This document shows, one piece after another, positions 39,824-49,351 of a stretch of 53,009 bases of DNA (positions are counted from its first letter, which is position 1; every line of letters begins with the position of its first letter). The position numbers and the translations under genes were made by a program. Origin of the DNA: Clostridiales bacterium (GTDB taxonomy: Bacteria; Bacillota; Clostridia; Lachnospirales; Lachnospiraceae); assembly GCA_029007785.1 (NCBI GenBank), contig JAQXIM010000116.1, positions 1 to 53,009 on the forward strand, given 5' to 3'. Under the pieces are notes generated by a model that had not been told where the DNA came from, ran no database searches, and saw only the letters and a list, made by a program, of their open reading frames with translations.

Positions 39824-41119
39824 TTGGGTCCAAGTGACGTCTATTTGTTGCTGATTTTGCTGATTCTGTTATACCTTTCATCCTTCTTTTCCAGCTCGGA
39901 AACGGCTTTAACCACCGTCAATCGTCATCGGCTGCGTTCTCTGGCAGAAGATGGAAATGCCCGGGCGCAGATGGTTTTAGATGTTCTGGAAGAACAGAAC
40001 AAGATGCTGACTGCCATTTTGATCGGCAACAATATTGTGAATCTGAGTGCTTCGGCATTGACGACCATCATAACCAGCAAGATCGGAGGAAGCCTTGGTG
40101 TCGGTATCGGTACTGGTTTGCTGACCTTTGCTATTTTGATTTTTGGTGAGATCAGTCCCAAGACCATTGCTACACTTCGGGCAGAAAAACTGTCGCTGCG
40201 AAATGTCAGGATCATTCGTATGCTGATGACAGTGTTAACTCCCATCATTTTTCTGGTAAATGTCTTTTCCAGGATGTATCTCTTCATCCTCCGGGTCGAT
40301 CCCAACGAGAAGGATGAAGCGATGACGGAAGATGAATTGAGAACCATTGTGGAAGTGAGCCATGAAGAAGGTGTCATTGAGTCGGAAGAGAAGGAAATGA
40401 TCAATAACGTGGTTGATCTTGGTGATTCTCAGGCCCGTGATATTATGGTTCCCCGAGTGGATGTGGTATTCGCAGATGTGGAGTTTTCCTATGAGGAACT
40501 GCTGGAGTGTTTCCGGGAACAGCGTTATACGAGAATTCCTGTTTATGAAGAAAGCCCGGACAATGTTATCGGTATCATTAACATGAAGGATCTGGTTCTT
40601 TATCAGCAGGGAAGTCCCTTCCGGATCCGTGATTATCTTCGTGACGCATATTTTACCCACGAGTTTAAGAGTACTTATGAGCTGTTCCATGAGATGCGAA
40701 AGGAATCCATGACCATGTCCATTGTCTTGGATGAATATGGCTCTACTGTCGGAATTATTACCATAGAAGACATTCTGGAGGAGATCGTGGGAGAAATCCG
40801 GGATGAATTTGATGAACAGGAACTGGAAGATCTGAGAAAGCTGGGCGATCGGGAATATCTGGTGGCCGGATCCTATAAGCTGGATGATCTGAATGATGAA
40901 CTGGGAACCGAATTGTTCAGTGAAGATTATGATTCCATCGGAGGCTACCTGGTGGGACTTCTGGATCATTTTCCGGAACAAAGAGAAGAGTTTACGACGG
41001 ATACCGGTTATCGTCTGGTTGCAGAGAAGGTGGACCGCAATCGAATCGAAGAAATTCATCTCTATCTGCCGGAAGATTTTAAGGAGAAAGAAACAGATGA
41101 AGAGGAAGATGATGATTAA
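39824..41119 (+). CDS. CNNM/CorC-type membrane protein (hemolysin family, DUF21-CBS-CorC)
   Basis: 431 residues. An N-terminal DUF21 domain with four membrane segments (about 1-180; SSFFSSSETALTTVNRHR, IFGEISPKTIA) precedes a CBS pair (about 205-330; ARDIMVPRVDV, GIINMKDLVL, VLDEYGSTVGIITIEDILEEIVGEI). A C-terminal CorC/HlyC domain follows (about 345-420) with an acidic end. Members export or sense magnesium or cobalt; the name hemolysin is historical. The start is TTG, since GGAGAG sits six bases before it and no ATG is near. It has a consensus promoter and a long leader that could carry ion-responsive control, though I see no match to the M-box. A double hairpin follows the gene. Confidence 0.92.
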   Translation: MGPSDVYLLLILLILLYLSSFFSSSETALTTVNRHRLRSLAEDGNARAQMVLDVLEEQNKMLTAILIGNNIVNLSASALTTIITSKIGGSLGVGIGTGLLTFAILIFGEISPKTIATLRAEKLSLRNVRIIRMLMTVLTPIIFLVNVFSRMYLFILRVDPNEKDEAMTEDELRTIVEVSHEEGVIESEEKEMINNVVDLGDSQARDIMVPRVDVVFADVEFSYEELLECFREQRYTRIPVYEESPDNVIGIINMKDLVLYQQGSPFRIRDYLRDAYFTHEFKSTYELFHEMRKESMTMSIVLDEYGSTVGIITIEDILEEIVGEIRDEFDEQELEDLRKLGDREYLVAGSYKLDDLNDELGTELFSEDYDSIGGYLVGLLDHFPEQREEFTTDTGYRLVAEKVDRNRIEEIHLYLPEDFKEKETDEEEDDD

Positions 41120-41152
41120 GTCCTTGTCCTTTTCATAAAAACAGAAAAGAAT

Positions 41153-41219
41153 GATTTCCCCAAAAGGGGAAATCCGAGAAGTATTTACAGCGGCGGGGAC
41201 GGTTTCTGCCGCTGTTTTA
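41153..41219 (+). terminator. Double hairpin terminator after the CNNM/CorC gene
   Basis: A perfect GATTTCCCC-AAAA-GGGGAAATC hairpin (41153-41174) is followed by ACAGCGGC / GCCGCTGT (41187-41217) with TTTTATTG behind it. The second is a proper terminator. Confidence 0.75.
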
Positions 41220-41286
41220 TTGTCGGATTTTCCTGTTGTTACGAAGATTTCTTCCTGGTTTACCCGAGAAAATCCTCGGCAGATAG

Positions 41287-41315
41287 TTGAAAAAACGGTG
41301 GGAATAGGATAGTAT
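41287..41315 (+). promoter_or_regulatory. Promoter of the leuB-ilvD-ilvB genes
   Basis: TTGAAA and TAGTAT are 17 bases apart, with the leuB ATG about 66 bases downstream. The short leader has no T-box or leader peptide that I can see. Confidence 0.5.
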
Positions 41316-41380
41316 AAAGGATGAGTCTGTGACGATCAGTGAAAAAAAGAACGTTACATGTAATTTGAGGAGGAATACAA

Positions 41381-42463
41381 ATGATTTGTCATATTGCTGT
41401 GATTCCCGGGGATGGCATTGGCCCCGAGATCGTTGGAGAGGCAAGAAAAGTACTCGATGCCGTTGGTGAAAAATTCGGTCATAAATTTGAATATACAGAG
41501 CTGCTCATGGGCGGCTGCTCCATTGATAAATATGGCGTACCTCTGACCGAGGAGGCGCTGGAAACGGCAAAGAATTCTGACGCAGTTTTGCTGGGAGCCG
41601 TAGGTGGAAATGTTGGAAATTCTGCCTGGTATGATCGTCCCCCCCAGGAACGTCCGGAGGCAGGTCTTCTGGCTTTGAGAAAAGGTCTGGAGCTTTTTGC
41701 CAATGTTCGTCCCGCTTATCTCTATCCGGAACTGAAGGATCGCTGCCCGGTTCGCCCCGATATTATTAAAGACGGATTTGATATGGTAATTATGCGTGAG
41801 CTCACCGGCGGACTGTATTTCGGCAAGAGATTCACCGAAGAAGTGGATGGCGTAAAGCGTGCAACGGATACTCTGGTTTATGATGAGAATGAGATCCGCC
41901 GCATTGCCGTCAAAGGATTTGAAGTGGCTCAGAAAAGAAGAAAAAGCGTAATCAGTGTAGATAAAGCCAATGTTCTTGATTCTTCCCGTCTGTGGAGAGC
42001 CGTTGTAGAAGAGGTAGCGAAGGATTATCCCGATGTAACGCTCTCTCATATGCTGGTAGACAACTGTGCTATGCAGCTGGTAAGAGATCCGGGTCAGTTC
42101 GATGTAATTCTGACGGAAAATTTGTTTGGTGATATTCTGTCGGATGAAGCCAGTGAAGTAACCGGCTCCATCGGTATGCTGTCCTCCGCCAGTCTTGGAA
42201 AGACCAAACTGGGACTTTATGAACCCAGTCACGGTTCCGCTCCCGATATTGCAGGAATGAATCTGGCCAACCCCATTGCCACCATTCTGTCGGCAGCCAT
42301 GATGCTTCGCTATTCCTTTGATATGATGGAAGAAGCCGATGCAATTGAAAATGCTGTAAAACAGGTGCTGAAAGACGGATACCGTACCGGAGATATCTGG
42401 TCTGAGGGCTGCATTAAGGTTGGCACCGTAGAAATGGGAGAAGCGATTCGTCAGCGTCTGTAG
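41381..42463 (+). CDS. leuB: 3-isopropylmalate dehydrogenase
   Basis: 360 residues, full length. The start [17 protein letters not shown] and the isocitrate/isopropylmalate dehydrogenase signature [20 protein letters not shown] are both present, as are the substrate-binding arginines in the [21 protein letters not shown] region. It oxidises 3-isopropylmalate with NAD in the third step of leucine synthesis. TGAGGAGGA lies before the ATG. leuA and leuCD are not in the window. It heads a set with ilvD (116 bases on) and ilvB, which supports a branched-chain amino acid role over other dehydrogenases of the same fold. Confidence 0.97.
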   Translation: MICHIAVIPGDGIGPEIVGEARKVLDAVGEKFGHKFEYTELLMGGCSIDKYGVPLTEEALETAKNSDAVLLGAVGGNVGNSAWYDRPPQERPEAGLLALRKGLELFANVRPAYLYPELKDRCPVRPDIIKDGFDMVIMRELTGGLYFGKRFTEEVDGVKRATDTLVYDENEIRRIAVKGFEVAQKRRKSVISVDKANVLDSSRLWRAVVEEVAKDYPDVTLSHMLVDNCAMQLVRDPGQFDVILTENLFGDILSDEASEVTGSIGMLSSASLGKTKLGLYEPSHGSAPDIAGMNLANPIATILSAAMMLRYSFDMMEEADAIENAVKQVLKDGYRTGDIWSEGCIKVGTVEMGEAIRQRL

Positions 42464-42578
42464 GGATTCTGGGAAAAATTGACCCTCTTTCCTCAGTAAG
42501 AATAAAATGCGTAAGTTATAAGAAACACAGGAATGTGTTTTCGTGATATGGATGGTAAATACAGAAGGAGATAAAAAA

Positions 42579-44243
42579 ATGAGAAGTGATTCTGTAACAA
42601 AAGGGATGCAGCAGGCACCCCATCGTTCTCTGTTTAATGCACTGGGTCTGACGGAAGAAGAAATGAGCCGCCCCCTGGTTGGTATTGTAAGTTCTTACAA
42701 TGAGATCGTTCCCGGTCACATGAACCTGGATAAGATTGTCAATGCGGTAAAAACCGGTGTTTCCATGGCCGGAGGTACGCCCATCGTTTTCCCTGCCATT
42801 GCTGTTTGTGATGGTATTGCCATGGGACATATTGGAATGAAGTACTCTCTGGTAACCAGAGATCTGATTTGTGATTCCACGGAATGCATGGCTCTGGCTC
42901 ATGCTTTCGATGCGTTGGTTATGGTTCCCAACTGTGACAAAAACGTACCCGGTCTGCTCATGGCAGCAGCCCGTCTGAATATTCCTACCGTTTTCGTAAG
43001 CGGCGGTCCCATGCTTGCCGGTCATGTAAAAGGTCAGAAACGCAGCCTTTCCAGTATGTTTGAGGCAGTAGGTTCCTACAGCGCCGGAACCATGACGGCA
43101 GAGGAAGTAAAAGATTTTGAAGATCATGTATGCCCTACCTGCGGATCCTGCTCCGGCATGTATACCGCCAACAGCATGAACTGTCTGACGGAAGCCATCG
43201 GTATGGGTCTGGGCGGAAACGGAACCATTCCTGCCGTATATTCTGAGAGAATTAAACTGGCAAAACATGCCGGTATGAAAGTTATGGAACTGTTGGAGAA
43301 GAATATTCGTCCCCGTGACATCATGACAGAGAAGGCATTTATGAATGCTTTGACGATTGACATGGCTCTGGGATGCAGCACCAATACCATGCTGCACATT
43401 CCTGCCATTGCCCATGAAGCCGGCGTGGAACTGAATGTGGATATTGCCAACGAAATCAGCAAGAAGACCCCGAACCTCTGTCATCTGGCACCGGCAGGTC
43501 CTACCTCCATGGAAGACCTGAATGAGGCCGGCGGTGTTTATGCCGTTATGAAAGAACTGACGAAGAAGGATTTGCTCTATACAGATCTGATCACTGTTAC
43601 CGGCAAGACGGTTGGTGAGAACATAGCCAATGCCGTAAATAAGAATCCGGAGGTTATTCGTCCTCTGGAGAATCCTTACAGCCAGACCGGCGGCCTTGCT
43701 ATTCTGAAGGGTAACCTGGCTCCCGATTCCGGTGTTGTAAAACGTTCTGCCGTAGTTCCGGAGATGATGAAGCATGAAGGACCGGCCCGTGTCTTCGATT
43801 GTGAAGAAGATGCTATCGCTGCCATTAAGGGCGGAAAGATTGTAGCCGGTGATGTTGTTGTAATCCGTTACGAAGGACCTAAAGGCGGTCCTGGAATGAG
43901 AGAGATGCTGAATCCTACTTCGGCTATTGCCGGTATGGGACTGGGATCCTCTGTTGCTCTGATCACTGATGGACGTTTCAGTGGTGCCTCCCGCGGTGCT
44001 TCCATCGGACATGTATCTCCGGAAGCAGCAGTAGGCGGTCCCATTGCTCTGGTAGAAGAAGGGGATATCATCTCCATTGATATTGACAACTGCCGTCTGG
44101 ATGTTAAGATTTCCGATGAAGAAATGGAAGCAAGACGTGCAAAATGGCAGCCCAGAGAACCCAAGGTTACCACTGGTTATCTGGCACGCTATGCCAAACT
44201 CGTTACCTCTGGTAACCGGGGCGCCGTTCTTGAGATGAAATAA
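42579..44243 (+). CDS. ilvD: Dihydroxy-acid dehydratase
   Basis: 554 residues, normal for the family. Iron-sulfur ligands are visible as C119 (NCDKNVPG) and C191 in [17 protein letters not shown]. The C-terminal [17 protein letters not shown] motif binds the substrate side. It dehydrates dihydroxy-isovalerate and dihydroxy-methylvalerate in valine and isoleucine synthesis. The start has AAGGAGA seven bases upstream; an in-frame ATG 12 codons earlier lacks a site. It is followed after 55 bases, with a nine-pair hairpin (about 44252-44276), by ilvB. That hairpin could be an internal attenuator or a processing site. Confidence 0.97.
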   Translation: MRSDSVTKGMQQAPHRSLFNALGLTEEEMSRPLVGIVSSYNEIVPGHMNLDKIVNAVKTGVSMAGGTPIVFPAIAVCDGIAMGHIGMKYSLVTRDLICDSTECMALAHAFDALVMVPNCDKNVPGLLMAAARLNIPTVFVSGGPMLAGHVKGQKRSLSSMFEAVGSYSAGTMTAEEVKDFEDHVCPTCGSCSGMYTANSMNCLTEAIGMGLGGNGTIPAVYSERIKLAKHAGMKVMELLEKNIRPRDIMTEKAFMNALTIDMALGCSTNTMLHIPAIAHEAGVELNVDIANEISKKTPNLCHLAPAGPTSMEDLNEAGGVYAVMKELTKKDLLYTDLITVTGKTVGENIANAVNKNPEVIRPLENPYSQTGGLAILKGNLAPDSGVVKRSAVVPEMMKHEGPARVFDCEEDAIAAIKGGKIVAGDVVVIRYEGPKGGPGMREMLNPTSAIAGMGLGSSVALITDGRFSGASRGASIGHVSPEAAVGGPIALVEEGDIISIDIDNCRLDVKISDEEMEARRAKWQPREPKVTTGYLARYAKLVTSGNRGAVLEMK

Positions 44244-44298
44244 ACCGAGATTTTGGATCTCTTTCAAAGATCCGAAGTTTTAATGAAGGAGAGACTAC

Positions 44299-45993
44299 AT
44301 GATTTTAAATGGATCTGAGATTATCATGGAATGCCTTCTGGAACAGGGTGTAGACACCGTATTTGGTTATCCGGGAGGAGCAATTCTGAATGTATATGAT
44401 GAACTGTATCGGTATTCCGATCGTATCCGCCACATTTTAACATCCCATGAGCAGGGTGCTTCTCACGCTGCGGATGGTTATGCCCGTGCTACCGGTAAGG
44501 TTGGTGTTTGCTTCGCTACTTCCGGCCCCGGAGCAACCAATCTGGTAACGGGAATTGCAACAGCATATATGGATTCGATTCCCATGGTGGCAATTACTGC
44601 CAATGTAGGAATTTCTCTGCTGGGAAAAGACTCTTTCCAGGAGATTGATATTGCAGGTGTTACCATGCCGGTAACCAAGTACAGCACTCTGGTAAAGAGA
44701 GTGGAAGATCTTGCTCCGGCTCTGCGCCGTGCATTCCGTCTGGCGAAGTGCGGACGTCCCGGTCCGGTTCTCGTTGATATAACCAAGGATGTAACGGCAG
44801 CAAAGACTGAGTTCATTCCTCAGAAACCGGAACCGGTGAAACCCGTTTGCAGAGATATGAAGGAAGAAGATATTCTTCAGGCAGCAGAACTGATTCGCAG
44901 CGCAAAGAAACCCATGATTTTTGCCGGCGGCGGTGTGATTGCGGCAGAGGCATCGGAAGAACTGAGAGAATTTGCAGCCCGTCTGGATGCACCGGTTACT
45001 CTTTCCCTCATGGGACAGGGGGCTTTCGATGAATCGGATCCGGCTTATACGGGTATGCTGGGTATGCATGGTACAAAGGCGACCAATCTGGGAGTTACTG
45101 CCTGTGATCTGCTCATCGGAATTGGTGTTCGGTTCAGTGACCGCTGCACCGGAAATACGAAGACCTTTGCAAAGAATGCAAAGATTATTCATATCGACGT
45201 CGATTCGGCTGAGATTAATAAGAATGTACGGGCAGATTCAGCTGTAGTCGGTGATGTGAAGCTGATTCTGCAGAGACTGAACCAGATGGTGGAACAGCAG
45301 AGTCATCCGGCCTGGAAAAAATATGTGGGAGAACTGAAAGAACGTTATCCGGCACGTTACCGCAAGGACGTGCTGACCGGTCCTGCTGTTGTGGAAGCCA
45401 TTGATCGTCTGACTCCCGATGATACGATTGTAGTAACTGATGTAGGACAGCATCAGATGTGGGCTGCCCAGTATTACACCTACCATGAACCGAGAACCTA
45501 TCTGAGCTCCGGCGGTTTGGGAACCATGGGTTACGGTATGGGAGCAGCCATCGGCGCACAGACGGCTTTCCCGGAAAGAACGATTATCAATATAACAGGC
45601 GACGGATGTTTCCGTATGAACCTCAATGAACTGGCTACGGTAGCCCGCAATGAGCTGCCTATCGTTACAGTGGTTCTGAACAACCATGTTCTTGGTATGG
45701 TTCGTCAGTGGCAGACTCTGTTCTACGGACAGCGTTATTCTAATACCATTCTGAAAGACCAGGTTGATTTCGTCAAAGTGGCAGAAGGATTTGGTGTACG
45801 CGGATACCATGTTGAGACGCTGGAAGAAGCAGAAGCTGCTTTGAAAGAAGCATTGGCCAGCAGAAAGCCGGCGGTTATTGACTGTTGGATTGGGGAAGAT
45901 GATAAAGTATTCCCCATGGTAGCACCCAATGCCAGTCTGGAAGACTGCTTCGGTGAAGAAGATATTCAGGGAAAGAATCAGCAGCAGCAGTAG
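44299..45993 (+). CDS. ilvB: Acetolactate synthase, large (catalytic) subunit
   Basis: 564 residues with the three domains of the thiamine-diphosphate family. E51 (SHEQGASHAADGYARATG) activates the cofactor. The FAD-binding middle domain is followed by the thiamine-diphosphate motif GDGCFRMNLNEL. It joins two pyruvates to acetolactate, or pyruvate and 2-oxobutyrate to acetohydroxybutyrate. GGAGAG lies before the ATG. The regulatory small subunit ilvN does not follow: the next gene is clpC. ilvC is also absent from the window. The C-terminus ends in a glutamine run (NQQQQ). Catabolic AlsS lacks FAD and differs in the middle domain, so the anabolic role is preferred. Confidence 0.95.
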   Translation: MILNGSEIIMECLLEQGVDTVFGYPGGAILNVYDELYRYSDRIRHILTSHEQGASHAADGYARATGKVGVCFATSGPGATNLVTGIATAYMDSIPMVAITANVGISLLGKDSFQEIDIAGVTMPVTKYSTLVKRVEDLAPALRRAFRLAKCGRPGPVLVDITKDVTAAKTEFIPQKPEPVKPVCRDMKEEDILQAAELIRSAKKPMIFAGGGVIAAEASEELREFAARLDAPVTLSLMGQGAFDESDPAYTGMLGMHGTKATNLGVTACDLLIGIGVRFSDRCTGNTKTFAKNAKIIHIDVDSAEINKNVRADSAVVGDVKLILQRLNQMVEQQSHPAWKKYVGELKERYPARYRKDVLTGPAVVEAIDRLTPDDTIVVTDVGQHQMWAAQYYTYHEPRTYLSSGGLGTMGYGMGAAIGAQTAFPERTIINITGDGCFRMNLNELATVARNELPIVTVVLNNHVLGMVRQWQTLFYGQRYSNTILKDQVDFVKVAEGFGVRGYHVETLEEAEAALKEALASRKPAVIDCWIGEDDKVFPMVAPNASLEDCFGEEDIQGKNQQQQ

Positions 45994-46060
45994 AATTCCA
46001 TTCTCGTGCTGTATGCACTTTGCCGGAATTTCATAATTAGAATATCCATAGACAAAAGAT

Positions 46061-46091
46061 GAGGATGGCGGATACCTGGCCATCCTTGTCT
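46061..46091 (+). terminator. Hairpin after ilvB, possible weak terminator
   Basis: GGATGGC pairs with GCCATCC around a nine-base loop, and TTGTCTGTT follows. The T run is interrupted, so termination may be partial. It lies just before the clpC ribosome site. Confidence 0.45.
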
Positions 46092-46140
46092 GTTATAACA
46101 GGATGAAAAGTTTAGTGAGATTTGGAAAGGAAAGCTCGAT

Positions 46141-48627
46141 ATGGCAGAGTGGAAATATCCTATGACAGAAAAGGGCGGCCAGGTTCTTCGCAATGCAGAG
46201 AAGACTTCGTGTATGCTGGATCATGGCTATATTGGTACAGAACATCTTCTTCTCGGCCTGCTGCAGACAGACTGTATGGCGGCAGAGGTTCTTCGGAATC
46301 TGAAAGTAACGGAAGAACGTGTTCTGGAACTGGTGGCCAGACTGATCGCTCCGGAGGTATCTTCTGCGGAGGACTGGAAGGGCGAGTTTACGCCGAAAGC
46401 CCGGGAAGTTCTTCAGGCAAGTTATGAGATTGCACAGAAAATGCAAAAAAAGGCGGTGGGAAGTGATCATCTCCTTCTGGCCCTGATTCGAAACAGAGAC
46501 TGTGTGGCCATACGCCTTCTGAATACCATGGAAGTCAGCTACAGTAAGCTGAACAATGATCTGGCAGATGCCATGGGGCCGGAAGGTGCCATGTGGAAGG
46601 AAGAAGAGGAGGAAAGAGGCGGAGGCAGCTCCACTTTGAATAAATTCAGTCGGGATCTGACGGCTCTGGCTGCCGCCGGAAAACTGGATCCCGTTATCGG
46701 CAGAGAGAAGGAGTTAGATCGTCTGATTCAGATTCTCAGCCGAAGAAATAAGAATAATCCCTGCCTTATTGGCGAGCCGGGAGTGGGAAAAACGGCGATT
46801 GTGGAAAGCCTGGCCCTTCGGATTGCTGACGGACAGGTTCCCGGCCATCTGCAGAATCTTCGCCTTCTGGCTTTGGATCTTTCGGCTATGGTGGCCGGAA
46901 CAAAATACAGGGGAGAATTTGAGGAACGAATCAAAAAAGTCATTCAGGAAGCCAGCGGGAATAAAGGAGTTTTGCTGTTTCTGGATGAGATTCACACATT
47001 AATCGGAGCCGGCGGTGCCGAAGGCGGGCTGGATGCGGCCAATATTCTCAAACCGGCCCTTTCCCGTGGAGAAATTCAGCTGATCGGTGCAACGACCATG
47101 GAGGAATACCGGAAGCATATTGAAAAGGATTCCGCTCTGGAGCGTCGTTTCCAGCCCATTGTGGTGGAGGAACCTTCCGAAGAAGAGACTCTGGATATTT
47201 TGAGAGGACTGCGTCATTACTATGAAAGACATCACAGTGTTGTGATCCGGGACGATGCTCTGGAAGCTGCCGTTCGTCTTTCTGCTCGCTATATTCATGA
47301 TCGTTTTCTTCCGGATAAAGCTCTGGATCTTCTGGATGAGGCTGCTGCCCATGTTCGTCTCTTCGACAGCCGGGAAAGCCGGAAACTGGAAGATATGAAA
47401 AAACAGTGGGAAGAGCTGGAAGTACGAAAAGAAGAAAGCATTCGTGAGCAGCACTTCGATCAGATTCGTGCAATCCAGGAAGAGCAGCAGAAATTGACGG
47501 ATAAATGGGAGAGCAAAAAGGCCCGGAGTAAGAAACGCCAGGGAATGACGGTGACGGAAGAGGACATTGCGGAAGTGGTTGCCGAGTGGACAAAGATTCC
47601 GGTGAAACGTCTGGCAGAACAGGAAAATGATCGTCTGCGCAATCTGGAAAAGGTTCTTCATCGCCGCGTCATTGGTCAGAACGAGGCCGTTGTCGCTGTG
47701 TCCAGGGCCATTCGCCGCAGCCGTCTGGGACTGAAAAACCCTTCCCGTCCCATTGGTTCTTTCCTGTTTTTGGGACCTACCGGTGTGGGAAAAACAGAGC
47801 TGTCCAAGGCACTGGCTGAGGCCATGTTTGGTCAGGAGTCGGCCTTGATTCGTGTTGACATGTCCGAATATATGGAAAAGCACAGTGTTTCCAAAATCAT
47901 CGGATCGCCGCCCGGTTATGTGGGCTATGAAGAGGGCGGTCAGCTCAGTGAAAGAGTTCGGAGAAATCCCTACTGTGTCATCCTCTTTGATGAGATTGAA
48001 AAGGCGCATCCTGATGTTTTCAATATTCTGCTTCAGATTCTGGACGATGGCCATGTCACCGATGCCCAGGGTCGAAAAGTAGACTTTAAAAATGCGATTC
48101 TGATTATGACCTCCAATGCCGGGGCTGAGCGAATTGTGGAACCGAAGTTTTTGGGATTCAGTGCAGAGACCAATGCGGCAGCGGATCACGACAGAATGAA
48201 AAAGAATGTCATGGAAGAAGTAAAACGGTTGTTCAAACCGGAATTTCTGAACCGGATTGACGATATTTTAGTCTTCCACGCTCTGGATCGTGACAATATG
48301 AAGGATATTTTCCGTATTATGCTGAAGCAGATCAATGAAGTTCTGAAAGAGTCTCAGCAAATGCATGTGACTTTGAATCCCGCTGCCCGGGACTGGATTC
48401 TGGAACGGGGACTGGATCAGAAATATGGAGCCCGTCCTTTGCGGAGAGCACTGCAGACTTATCTGGAAGACGGTATGGCAGATGAACTTCTGGCTGGAAA
48501 TCTGCATCGGGGGGATGAAGTAAGGGTTACCCTGGTGAAAAATCAGCTGAAATTCACAGCAAGAAAAGAAAACAGTTCCACATCGGAGGAGGCAGAGGAA
48601 AAACAGGATATATTCTCGGAAGAGTAA
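46141..48627 (+). CDS. clpC: ClpC-type AAA+ unfoldase, ATP-binding subunit of Clp protease
   Basis: 828 residues. A double Clp N-domain (about 1-145) precedes the first AAA module with Walker A GEPGVGKT (211-218). A short ClpC-type middle helix region (about 405-455) and the second AAA module follow, with Walker A GPTGVGKT (545-552) and sensor/arginine-finger segments. L671-G672-F673 is the loop that docks on ClpP. The enzyme unfolds proteins for ClpP. GGAAAGG lies nine bases before the ATG. Its usual partners ctsR, mcsA and mcsB are not upstream: ilvB is. No CtsR or CIRCE site is seen in the 147 bases before it. The acidic C-terminal tail ([13 protein letters not shown]) is extra. Confidence 0.93.
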   Translation: MAEWKYPMTEKGGQVLRNAEKTSCMLDHGYIGTEHLLLGLLQTDCMAAEVLRNLKVTEERVLELVARLIAPEVSSAEDWKGEFTPKAREVLQASYEIAQKMQKKAVGSDHLLLALIRNRDCVAIRLLNTMEVSYSKLNNDLADAMGPEGAMWKEEEEERGGGSSTLNKFSRDLTALAAAGKLDPVIGREKELDRLIQILSRRNKNNPCLIGEPGVGKTAIVESLALRIADGQVPGHLQNLRLLALDLSAMVAGTKYRGEFEERIKKVIQEASGNKGVLLFLDEIHTLIGAGGAEGGLDAANILKPALSRGEIQLIGATTMEEYRKHIEKDSALERRFQPIVVEEPSEEETLDILRGLRHYYERHHSVVIRDDALEAAVRLSARYIHDRFLPDKALDLLDEAAAHVRLFDSRESRKLEDMKKQWEELEVRKEESIREQHFDQIRAIQEEQQKLTDKWESKKARSKKRQGMTVTEEDIAEVVAEWTKIPVKRLAEQENDRLRNLEKVLHRRVIGQNEAVVAVSRAIRRSRLGLKNPSRPIGSFLFLGPTGVGKTELSKALAEAMFGQESALIRVDMSEYMEKHSVSKIIGSPPGYVGYEEGGQLSERVRRNPYCVILFDEIEKAHPDVFNILLQILDDGHVTDAQGRKVDFKNAILIMTSNAGAERIVEPKFLGFSAETNAAADHDRMKKNVMEEVKRLFKPEFLNRIDDILVFHALDRDNMKDIFRIMLKQINEVLKESQQMHVTLNPAARDWILERGLDQKYGARPLRRALQTYLEDGMADELLAGNLHRGDEVRVTLVKNQLKFTARKENSSTSEEAEEKQDIFSEE

Positions 48628-48716
48628 ATCTGCATCGGGTAAATTTAGTACCGGATGAAAACTCTGACGCAAAGAAAGTGATAAGAATAAAAATATTCGA
48701 AAAATGTTTTCTTGAA

Positions 48717-48745
48717 TTGCAGAAATGTTCTGAATCATTTATAAT
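48717..48745 (+). promoter_or_regulatory. Promoter of the small conserved protein gene
   Basis: TTGCAG and a consensus TATAAT are 17 bases apart. The leader of about 85 bases can form a CGCGAT/ATCGCG hairpin near 48790-48817. Confidence 0.6.
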
Positions 48746-48835
48746 AAAAGTGGAGAAGATCTTTGATCGGAACCGTGAGATACGAGTCGCGATGCGAGGG
48801 GATTAAGGTATCGCGTACGATAAGGAGGACATGAA

Positions 48836-49249
48836 ATGCCTGTAGTTAAGGAACTGTTTCGTGGAGAATCCGACGGAAGCATTAGCTTTGGGGATTATAC
48901 GCTGAATCAAAAGACAAAAAAAGAAGATGTTGAGTTTGGTGGAGACTTGTATAAAGTAAAGACTTTCTTTGAGATTACAAAACTGGAGAAGAATGGTCTG
49001 TTTGTATATGAGTCGGTTCCCGGTACCGCCGTAAATAATTTTGCAGCAAAGGAAAATGGTGTAAGCTTTAGTGTGGAAGGCTATCGTGACTGCGAGATTA
49101 CGGTAGAACTTGCCGAATCCACCCAGTACGTGATTTCTTATAATGGAGAGCAGCATGGTTTGATGGAAACAAACCGCAGCGGCAAGCTTTCCATTGGCGT
49201 GGAGCTGGAGGAAGGTTCCTCGGTAAAGGTGGATATTGTAAAGCGATAA
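48836..49249 (+). CDS. Small conserved beta-rich protein, function unknown
   Basis: 137 residues with no signal peptide or membrane segment. It begins MPVVKELFRGESDGSISFGD and is rich in short beta-strand patterns (YKVKTFFEITKLEKNGLFVYES, GTAVNNF). I recall near-identical proteins as conserved in Lachnospiraceae, where some records carry the label endosialidase; nothing here supports a glycosidase, as the protein is too short and has no catalytic signature. AAGGAGG lies before the ATG, the promoter is strong, and a terminator follows. That points to a well-expressed single gene with a general cellular role. Confidence 0.7.
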   Translation: MPVVKELFRGESDGSISFGDYTLNQKTKKEDVEFGGDLYKVKTFFEITKLEKNGLFVYESVPGTAVNNFAAKENGVSFSVEGYRDCEITVELAESTQYVISYNGEQHGLMETNRSGKLSIGVELEEGSSVKVDIVKR

Positions 49250-49264
49250 CATGACACATGGCAG

Positions 49265-49303
49265 CCTCGCCCGGAAGAGAAGACTTTTCCCGGCGAGGTT
49301 TTC
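49265..49303 (+). terminator. Terminator after the small conserved protein gene
   Basis: CCTCGCC pairs with GGCGAGG around a 20-base loop that can pair further, and TTTTCTG follows, 15 bases after the stop. Confidence 0.75.
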
Positions 49304-49351
49304 TGATGAGAAGACAAGGGAATCGGAAATAACCATAGGAAGGAGAAGGCT

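Noticed and set aside
42516..44267. 583-codon open frame opposite ilvD
   Set aside because: ilvD is certain by its cysteine and substrate motifs; the opposite frame is composition-driven.
48836..49249. Endosialidase label for the 137-residue protein
   Set aside because: The label appears on some similar records as I recall, but the protein is far too short and shows no glycosidase motif.
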